From: Nanobdellota archaeon
Lineage (GTDB): Archaea; Nanobdellota; Nanobdellia; Woesearchaeales; GW2011-AR15
Reading direction: 5' to 3'
Assembly (NCBI GenBank): GCA_013335235.1
Contig: JAAXVZ010000102.1
Location: forward strand, 1-5,601
Length of the DNA stretch: 5,601 nt
The translations under genes and the position numbers were made by a program. The notes beneath the pieces were generated by a model. The model was not told the origin of the DNA. It searched no databases and saw nothing but the letters and a program-made list of their open reading frames with translations. How positions within the stretch are numbered: position 1 is the first letter of the stretch; each line of letters starts with the position of its first letter. This document shows, one piece after another, positions 1 through 4,990 of the stretch.

Positions 1-252
1 CTATATGGCCTATTGCCGGATTCCCAGAATCAGGCAGTATATACAGGACTGATTGTGCTTTCAGATGAGATAGTGGCCAGGAACATAAACCTGATTGTAG
101 AGGACGCATTGATTGCACTTGCAGAAAGCAGGGACCAGGACGCGACAGGACTCTATGAAGAAGCAAAGCATGAGTTTGAGAAGCTCTCAGACGCAAATAA
201 GCCGAGATCATATACAAGATGCTGTGAGCTGGCACTTCACTTGAGAAAATGA
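1..252 (+). CDS. C-terminal part of an unrecognised helical protein (5' end outside window)
   Basis: The frame is open from the first base (it reads LYGLLPDSQ...) to a TGA at 250-252, giving 83 residues. The TTG at 13 is an internal leucine in a frame already open, so it is probably not the real start. The fragment is soluble-looking and mostly helical: a hydrophobic stretch (YTGLIVLSDEIVARNINLIV), then an acidic and basic amphipathic region (LYEEAKHEFEKL), then a C-terminal helix with adjacent cysteines (TRCCELALHLRK). There is no membrane segment and no catalytic motif. Helix length and charge pattern allow a TPR-like or other helical-repeat end, but I do not recognise a family. It lies 37 bases upstream of the membrane ATPase on the same strand, so it may share its transcript. 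The reading frame is certain; the function is unknown. Confidence 0.8.
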   Translation, partial: LYGLLPDSQNQAVYTGLIVLSDEIVARNINLIVEDALIALAESRDQDATGLYEEAKHEFEKLSDANKPRSYTRCCELALHLRK

Positions 253-289
253 GAAAAGAGAAAACGAAAGAGACAGGGCACGATAGAAT
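253..289 (+). other. Short purine-rich intergenic gap before the ATPase gene
   Basis: Of these 37 bases, 31 are A or G. I see no archaeal TATA-like box (TTTAWA type), no T-run terminator and no clear hairpin. An in-frame TAG at 284-286 closes the ATPase frame upstream, so ATG 290 is its most upstream possible start. The only SD-like string is AGGG at 275-278, 11 bases before the ATG, which is weak. The gap therefore looks like an intra-operon spacer rather than a promoter. Confidence 0.45.
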
Positions 290-3200
290 ATGAGAAAGAG
301 ACCTATGAATATCGATGGCATGCTAATGAATAGCTTAGTGATAATCCTGATCCTGGCCTCTGCCCTCTCTCTTGTGATGATGCGTGACTTCATAGGGTAT
401 GTAGGCTACCATAGCGCAAAAGGCGGTGTGATAACAGAGATAAATGTCTATCAGATATATGACCCGTTTATTTGGAGCGGCATCTACGGGATTGCTTTGT
501 CTGGGGTTGCCCTTAACACTTCTTGGTTTGTATACTCCGAGCCATCTGGGATGGATGAGCTGAACCCTATTTTTGCATGCTTTGAGCCTGGGATAGTCCA
601 TGAGCTATATGCAACACCCCTTAATTTCACCCAGATTGACTGGGATCAGGTATCTGCAGGAACCACAGAGTTCATAGATCAATGGATAAATCTTTCAGGC
701 GTGCAGATTGAGCAGTCTATGAGGACAAACATCACTTTCACAGAGACCATAAGTGTAGATATAGGAGACAGGACAATATCCAATGTCCCTGCTGTATACT
801 TGAAGCAGTATAGCTCTCCAGGCAGCCAGGAGTACCCTGTAGGGATACTGCAGTATGATGGCTATCCTATTATTGTTGCGATAATCAACCCTAATTATCT
901 TATGGGATACAGGCCTGATAAGATATTCAACTATGAGATGATTGTGCCTATCCCACGGAGCGCAAGCCAGGTCAAATACAATATATTCACTGATCCCTTC
1001 GATGAGTGTCCTGATGCAGGTACAGGAGAATTCCCTCTCCCTGCAGGGATCCATGGATGGGTCAAGGACCTGTCAACAGGGCTATTCCTGAATAGCACCC
1101 TGGTCTCAATTGAGAAGAAGATATTCATAACAGGCCCAGATGGCTACTATAATATGAGCGATATTATACCCGGAGATTATTATGTTGTCGGCCTGAAGAC
1201 AGGATACAATAATTATGTCCATAATGTGACATTATATGAAAATGAATCTGTCGAGCATAATTTTTCCATGGAAGTTTTCAGGGAAACACTTACTGGAACA
1301 GGCCCAGGAGTAGGTACAGGTCCTGGCCAGGATTCGCCAGGTGAATCCACCTCTGACGGAATTGGTCCGGGAGTAGGCCCAAGCATCGGTCCGTATATAG
1401 AGAAGCCTTTGGAATACGGCGCAGTGCACTGGAGATCCCTGGAGCTGCTCAAGAAGAAGATCAAGATAGGCAATTATTTCACAGACAACCTGCTCATATT
1501 CTCTTTCCAGGAAGAGCCTGCCAAGATATCGCTCAAGGTGAGCGGGAATGCCAGCGAGATACTTGAGATTAACCAGTTCAGCTCTGTCATCGAGCAGAAC
1601 CAGTATGCGAATATCTCTATCAGGGGATTTGGGGCAGAAGAAGGCGTATATACAGGAAGCATTGACATAAGCGGAGATTTCAATGACACAATGCCTGTGA
1701 TTATCACAGTGACTTCAGAGGATAAACTGCCTGTCGAGGCATTATTGATGCAGCTTGAGGTACTAACAGCCCGTCCACTGCCGGGTAACAAGTTCAGGTT
1801 CAGGCTCAATTTGCAGAACCTGCTGATTGAGGAAAACTATGATGTCAAGCTTGATTATTACATCAAGGGAGTTGATGCAGATACAGTGAATTATAGTATG
1901 CACGTAGGGAATGATACTGTCGATATCCTTACGACTTATTCGCTGATAAAGGAGACAGTCATACCTCCGGACTGGCCAAAAGGTGATTATTATCTCATAA
2001 TAGAAGCCCAATACCTTGATTTGGAATCCAGGACTTCAACGTTGTTTGAGGTGTTTGAGCCGTTGCATCAATACAAGGTTTTTGGAGTCTTGGAGATATG
2101 GAAACTCCTTTCTCTGCTGGCAAGCATTGCAGCATTGATCATAGCAATAATCATCATAAGGAAACGCATGGATTCCCAGAAGAGATTCCATGCAAAGGTA
2201 GAGTATAACCTGCTGCCTAAAAAAGGTCCGAGGTCGCTGTATGTCGGAAAGCTGGCAGAGACAGAGATCGACACATATCTCGACATGGATAAGCTTACTG
2301 TACACAGCATCATTGCAGGTTCAACAGGTGGAGGTAAATCTATTTCAGCCCAGGTCATCGTAGAAGAGGCTCTGCTCAAAGGCGTTGCAGTGATAGTCTT
2401 TGATCCTACAGCGCAATGGTCTGGGATGCTCAGGAAATGCACTGATGAGAAAATGCTTGGTTTCTATCCGCGTTTCCACCTGACCAGGAAAGATGCCAGG
2501 GCTTTTTCAGGTAACATAAGGGCGATAAAGAATCCTAGGGAAAGGATTGATTTGATGAAATACTGGAAGCCCGGAGAGATTCAGGTGATTACGACAAGCA
2601 CCCTGGATCCCAAAGATATGGATATATTTGTGGCAAATACAGTAAGGGAAGTATTCCATTCCAATTTGCAGGAATACCGCGGTCTTAGGATGATGATGGT
2701 CTACGATGAAGTCCATAGGCTGCTGCCTAAGTTCGGCGGATCCGGCGAAGGTTTCATCCAGATAGAAAGGGCTTGCAGGGAATTTAGGAAATGGGGTATA
2801 GGTGTAATGCTGGTATCGCAGGTATTGGCAGATTTTGTCGGCCAGATCAAAGCTAACATCAACACAGAGATCCAGATGAAAACAAGAGATGAAGGAGATC
2901 TTCAGAGAATAGAGACCAAGTACGGAAAGAGTTACATCCAGGAGCTGGTGAAGGCGCCTGTAGGCTCAGGAATGATCCAGAATTCAGACTGGAACAGGGG
3001 CAAGCCCTATTATATCACTTTCAGGCCTATCCTTCATAGCGTCGTCAGGTTGACAGACCAAGAGCTTGAGCAATATAACAAATACAATGAGATAGTCGAG
3101 GACCTGCAATACCAGCTGGAACAGCTGGAGCAGGAAGGAAAAGATGTCTTTGACCTGAAGCTGGAACTTAAACTGTCTCTTGACAAGATCAAGAGCGGAA

Positions 3201-4165
3201 GCTTCAACATGGTCGAGATTTATCTTGAAGGGCTTAAGCCAAGAATCGAGAAGGTCTGGAGAGACCTCGGAAAGCAGCCGAAGAAAAGGGAGACAGACCT
3301 TATCAGCCAGGATGAGATCAAGGCAGCTATCAGCGCGGCGAAGCAGGATAGCGACAAAGCAGCAGCAGCTCAGCCGCAGTCAACAGGACAGCCTATAGTA
3401 AAGAAAGTACTGGGTCTAAATGACGATGTTGCGCCAGACAAGATGCTGAAGCTTATGAATGGGACCCTAGTTATAAAACTGAAAGCGCTCCTTGATGAGA
3501 TAAAAGCACTGAAAGAGAATGAATTCAAGGCCCAAGTCAATGAAGATAAGAATGACTTTGCAGACTGGATCAGGAATGCTGTCGGGAATGACAGCTGGGC
3601 AGATATAGCTGATACTATAATTGCAAAGGAAGATTTCACCAGGTTCCTTGAGCTATTAGATTCAGGAAAAGAGAAGACTTTCAAGATCACTGTATCCAGG
3701 CCAAAACCCTATTCCAGCAAAGCGGCAGCAGTGCAGCCAGCGCTGCAGGCTGCAAAACCAGCTGCACAGCCAACAGTTCCGTCTTCGGGAGCACAGGAAA
3801 AAACTGGAAAAGAGAAGATTGACCTTGCAACAATAAAAAAGAACATCCTGTCTCTGCAGGGGGCTGAAAAGCTTGCATACCTGAAAAAGGCAGCAGATGA
3901 AAATGCAGAGATACCCGAACTCCAGTTCCTGACTGCTGTGGAATATCATAAGAGCAAGGATATAGGGAATGCAGAAGCGTATTATAAGAGAGCCGTTGGT
4001 ATAAAACCGGATTATGGGGATGCGCAGTTCTATCTAGGGACGCTGTATTACTCCATGAAAAAATTTGCAGAGGCAAAAGAATGCCTGAAGAAAGCCAAGA
4101 CTGCAAGGCCTGATTATCCAAAGATTGACGCATATCTGTCTGATATCGAGGCGAGGCTGAAATGA
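290..4165 (+). CDS. Membrane-anchored HerA-like ATPase with glycosylated ectodomain, DUF5752-like domain and TPR tail
   Basis: A 1291-residue multidomain protein, probably a surface-linked motor. Seen in order: basic N-terminus (RKR at 2-4) and membrane helix ~14-30; beta-rich ectodomain ~40-595 with 14 N-X-S/T sequons; membrane helix ~601-623 followed by RKR; Walker A GSTGGGKS (677-684); an FDPTAQW strand (704-710) like the DP-turn of HerA/VirB4 pumps; Walker B MMMVYDE (801-807, Asp806/Glu807) then VHRL; an SQ motif (843-844); coiled coil ~920-990; DUF5752-like domain ~1052-1125; Ala/Pro/Gln linker ~1142-1170; two TPRs ~1207-1280. The positive charges place both termini inside and the middle outside. 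The family is known to form hexameric rings moving DNA or polypeptide; the substrate here is unknown. Canonical HerA has an N-terminal HAS barrel, but only ~50 residues separate helix 2 from Walker A. ATG 290 is chosen because a TAG lies two codons upstream; ATG 305, 320 or 326 would keep the anchor. The gene overlaps the next one by ATGA. Confidence 0.9.
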   Translation: MRKRPMNIDGMLMNSLVIILILASALSLVMMRDFIGYVGYHSAKGGVITEINVYQIYDPFIWSGIYGIALSGVALNTSWFVYSEPSGMDELNPIFACFEPGIVHELYATPLNFTQIDWDQVSAGTTEFIDQWINLSGVQIEQSMRTNITFTETISVDIGDRTISNVPAVYLKQYSSPGSQEYPVGILQYDGYPIIVAIINPNYLMGYRPDKIFNYEMIVPIPRSASQVKYNIFTDPFDECPDAGTGEFPLPAGIHGWVKDLSTGLFLNSTLVSIEKKIFITGPDGYYNMSDIIPGDYYVVGLKTGYNNYVHNVTLYENESVEHNFSMEVFRETLTGTGPGVGTGPGQDSPGESTSDGIGPGVGPSIGPYIEKPLEYGAVHWRSLELLKKKIKIGNYFTDNLLIFSFQEEPAKISLKVSGNASEILEINQFSSVIEQNQYANISIRGFGAEEGVYTGSIDISGDFNDTMPVIITVTSEDKLPVEALLMQLEVLTARPLPGNKFRFRLNLQNLLIEENYDVKLDYYIKGVDADTVNYSMHVGNDTVDILTTYSLIKETVIPPDWPKGDYYLIIEAQYLDLESRTSTLFEVFEPLHQYKVFGVLEIWKLLSLLASIAALIIAIIIIRKRMDSQKRFHAKVEYNLLPKKGPRSLYVGKLAETEIDTYLDMDKLTVHSIIAGSTGGGKSISAQVIVEEALLKGVAVIVFDPTAQWSGMLRKCTDEKMLGFYPRFHLTRKDARAFSGNIRAIKNPRERIDLMKYWKPGEIQVITTSTLDPKDMDIFVANTVREVFHSNLQEYRGLRMMMVYDEVHRLLPKFGGSGEGFIQIERACREFRKWGIGVMLVSQVLADFVGQIKANINTEIQMKTRDEGDLQRIETKYGKSYIQELVKAPVGSGMIQNSDWNRGKPYYITFRPILHSVVRLTDQELEQYNKYNEIVEDLQYQLEQLEQEGKDVFDLKLELKLSLDKIKSGSFNMVEIYLEGLKPRIEKVWRDLGKQPKKRETDLISQDEIKAAISAAKQDSDKAAAAQPQSTGQPIVKKVLGLNDDVAPDKMLKLMNGTLVIKLKALLDEIKALKENEFKAQVNEDKNDFADWIRNAVGNDSWADIADTIIAKEDFTRFLELLDSGKEKTFKITVSRPKPYSSKAAAVQPALQAAKPAAQPTVPSSGAQEKTGKEKIDLATIKKNILSLQGAEKLAYLKKAADENAEIPELQFLTAVEYHKSKDIGNAEAYYKRAVGIKPDYGDAQFYLGTLYYSMKKFAEAKECLKKAKTARPDYPKIDAYLSDIEARLK
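1043..1270 (+). other. Carboxypeptidase-regulatory / CNA-B-like beta-sandwich domain in the ectodomain
   Basis: Residues ~252-327 show the usual order of this fold: G-x-V near the start (HGWVKD), a variable loop, a Val-Ser-Ile strand (TLVSIEK), the T-G-x-D-G-x-Y turn (TGPDGYY at 281-287), a P-G-D-Y-Y-V strand (294-299) and a G-Y-x-x-Y segment. It has five sequons (N268, N288, N312, N318, N324). In other surface proteins this fold is a stalk or adhesion module and is not catalytic. Confidence 0.75.
1289..1396 (+). repeat. Gly/Pro-rich low-complexity hinge (coding)
   Basis: Residues ~334-369 contain repeated G-P-G-V-G and T-G-T-G-P-G units on both sides of a Ser/Asp/Glu-containing middle (GQDSPGESTSDG). 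The DNA shows imperfect ggaccagg/ccaggagtaggt-type repeats. It separates the CNA-B-like module from the membrane-proximal Ig-like pair and is likely a flexible or extended spacer. Such tracts vary in length between strains by slippage; whether this one does cannot be seen here. Confidence 0.7.
2207..3064 (+). other. HerA/FtsK-superfamily P-loop ATPase domain
   Basis: Residues ~640-925. The entry SLYVGKLAETEIDTYLDMDK then LTVHSIIAG into Walker A GSTGGGKS matches the HerA/DUF87 layout (GxL...ldlxKLxxHsxIxGxTGxGKS). Walker B is four hydrophobic residues then Asp806-Glu807, with His809-Arg810 following as in the HerA DExHR signature. Downstream, GIGVMLVSQVLADF resembles the motif after Walker B (SQ at 843-844), and NINTEIQMKTRDEGD resembles the conserved N-T...i-x-m-x-t segment. 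All catalytic features I can check by eye are present, so the ATPase should be active. Confidence 0.9.
3443..3664 (+). other. DUF5752-like domain, copy 1 (inside the ATPase tail)
   Basis: Residues ~1052-1125. The key pattern is L-x-N-G (Asn1057-Gly1058), a helix with ALK-type residues, F-K-x-x-V, then N-D-F-A-D-W-I (1088-1094) and an acidic helix. This matches my recollection of the archaeal DUF5752 family, where the N-G strand and N-D-F-x-x-W-I helix are diagnostic. The same pattern, without gaps, opens the next gene. The function of the domain is not known to me; a small protein-interaction module is likely. Confidence 0.7.
3908..4129 (+). other. Two tetratricopeptide repeats at the ATPase C-terminus
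   Basis: Residues ~1207-1280 hold two 34-residue units. The K-P-D-Y at 1239-1242 and R-P-D-Y at 1273-1276 are exactly 34 residues apart, each ending a helix pair of TPR type (A-x-x-Y-Y-K-R-A, then Y-L-G-T-L-Y-Y and A-K-E-C-L-K-K-A). TPRs bind partner proteins. Here they sit at the cytosolic end and would be free to dock products of the neighbouring genes. Confidence 0.85.
4153..4165 (+). promoter_or_regulatory. SD-like GAGG and ATGA stop/start overlap
   Basis: GAGG at 4153-4156 lies 5 bases before ATG 4162. The TGA stop of the ATPase gene (4163-4165) overlaps that ATG as ATGA. This arrangement typically couples translation of the two genes and supports 4162 over the next in-frame ATG at 4174, which lacks a comparable SD. 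Confidence 0.65.
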
Positions 4166-4986
4166 AGATAAGTATGGTGAACCCGTCGCAGTACTTCAGA
4201 CTGGCCAATGGTGTTATGATAAAGAATATCTCAGAGCTTCCTGGCGCATTAGAGAAGATGGACAGGGCAACTTTCAGCAAGCATGTCACTTCAGCCAGGA
4301 ATGATTTTGCGAAGTGGATTTTTGAGGTCTACAGCGAGCAGAAATTGTCTGATATGATTGGCCCCATTAAGGACAAGGGTATAATGGCAAGGACTATATC
4401 CGCCTATATCCTTACGTCATCCAATACAGGGTCTGTGGGCGGAAAATCTGCGCAAGTGCAGGCAAATATGCCGCAGGCTGCTACTAAACCTGCTGTTATT
4501 CCCGCAGCCAAATCAGATATGTCTTCTGCAGACAAGGCTAGCCTCCAGGCGGGGTCGCAGGGCTCCCCGCAGCCTGTTCAGAATATGACTACGCTTCCGC
4601 CTATACTGAAAAAGCCTGCAGCGCCTGAGCAGCGGAAAAATGAGCTGACTCCAGATCAGTTCTTCAAGGAGAACCCGATAATAATAGAGAATCGCATCGA
4701 GGCAAAAAAAGAATCGCTCGTAAGGGAGCATCTTGAGATGCTCAGCATAAAAGATGACGGGGCAATAGAAAAGCAGGCAGAGCTTTTCAAGGACACCTAT
4801 GCAAAGGTGTACCAGCAGATGGCTTTCCTTAGGAAGAATGGCTTTGACACCAAGCTATGCGAACTGATGGTTGCTCGCATACCTGCCAGGATAAAACTAT
4901 TTGAGACGACTCACGATATCAAAGACGCTCTGACCCTTCAGAGGATGATTAACGAAGCTATTGATGAGATGAATGCAATGAGGTGA
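4162..4986 (+). CDS. DUF5752-like domain protein with unknown helical C-terminal domain
   Basis: A 274-residue soluble protein with three parts. Residues ~11-82 form a DUF5752-like domain: F-R-L-A-N-G (Asn16-Gly17), F-S-K-H-V, then N-D-F-A-K-W-I (47-53). The Asn-Gly to Asn-Asp-Phe distance is 31 residues, identical to the copy in the upstream ATPase. Residues ~88-157 are a low-complexity linker rich in Ala, Pro, Gln and Ser, like the ATPase linkers. Residues ~163-274 are charged and predicted helical (TPDQFFKENP, EAKKESLVREHLEML, AELFKDTYAKVYQQM, a single Cys233) and match no family I know. No signal peptide, membrane helix or catalytic motif is visible. Overlap with the ATPase gene and the shared domain suggest it is a cytosolic partner of that motor, perhaps competing for or pairing with the same binding site. 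That role is inference; the gene call itself is firm. Confidence 0.88.
   Translation: MKISMVNPSQYFRLANGVMIKNISELPGALEKMDRATFSKHVTSARNDFAKWIFEVYSEQKLSDMIGPIKDKGIMARTISAYILTSSNTGSVGGKSAQVQANMPQAATKPAVIPAAKSDMSSADKASLQAGSQGSPQPVQNMTTLPPILKKPAAPEQRKNELTPDQFFKENPIIIENRIEAKKESLVREHLEMLSIKDDGAIEKQAELFKDTYAKVYQQMAFLRKNGFDTKLCELMVARIPARIKLFETTHDIKDALTLQRMINEAIDEMNAMR
4980..4986 (+). promoter_or_regulatory. Strong ribosome-binding site GAGGTGA containing the preceding stop codon
   Basis: GAGGTGA is fully complementary to the TCACCTC core at the 3' end of archaeal 16S rRNA and lies 4 bases before ATG 4991. Its last three bases are the TGA stop of the upstream gene, so termination and re-initiation occur at the same spot. 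It is the best SD in the window and fixes the start of the downstream gene. Confidence 0.85.
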
Positions 4987-4990
4987 AAAA

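Larger units (their letters stand above)
329..2158 (+). other. Region coding the two membrane helices and the extracellular part of the ATPase
   Basis: This covers residues ~14-623. Helix 1 (14-30) and helix 2 (601-623, rich in Ile, Leu and Ala) flank about 570 residues without another membrane-length hydrophobic run. Inside are: a beta-rich N-terminal module (~45-245) I do not recognise; a carboxypeptidase-regulatory/CNA-B-like beta sandwich (~252-327, with GIHGWVKD, ITGPDGYYNMSDIIPGDYYV and a closing beta strand); a Gly/Pro hinge (~334-369); and two Ig-like sandwiches, ~405-475 (pattern GVYTGSIDISG then PVIITV) and ~486-588 (pattern YDVKLDYYI, then PPDWPKGDYYLIIEAQY). Such modules are common in archaeal surface proteins as stalks or binding domains. 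Domain assignments come from sequence pattern only. Confidence 0.7.

Noticed and set aside
13..15. TTG as start codon of the first gene
   Set aside because: The frame is already open to the first base of the window and no SD precedes the TTG. The protein most likely begins outside.
290..379. Class III (pilin/archaellin) signal peptide at the ATPase N-terminus
   Set aside because: The residues before the hydrophobic helix (NIDGMLMN) lack the Lys/Arg-Gly/Ala cleavage context, and the very large multidomain protein does not fit a pilin. A signal anchor is simpler.
3358..3372. GCAGCAGCAGC run as a microsatellite
   Set aside because: It is very short and is explained by an Ala-rich linker; similar but non-identical Ala/Pro codon runs occur at 3718-3775.
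3180..3398. 72-codon + strand frame inside the ATPase gene
   Set aside because: The Arg/Ser-rich translation is an out-of-frame reading of the coiled coil and linker; it has no SD and no independent signal.
4162..4165. Frameshift splitting one long ATPase-DUF5752 protein into two genes
   Set aside because: The junction is a standard ATGA overlap with an SD-like GAGG. The TPR ends naturally before the stop, and the second protein starts with a complete domain.
3687..4289. 200-codon open frame on the minus strand
   Set aside because: It is antisense to the TPR region and the ATGA junction. It has no SD and no recognisable domain, and its composition is that of a shadow frame.
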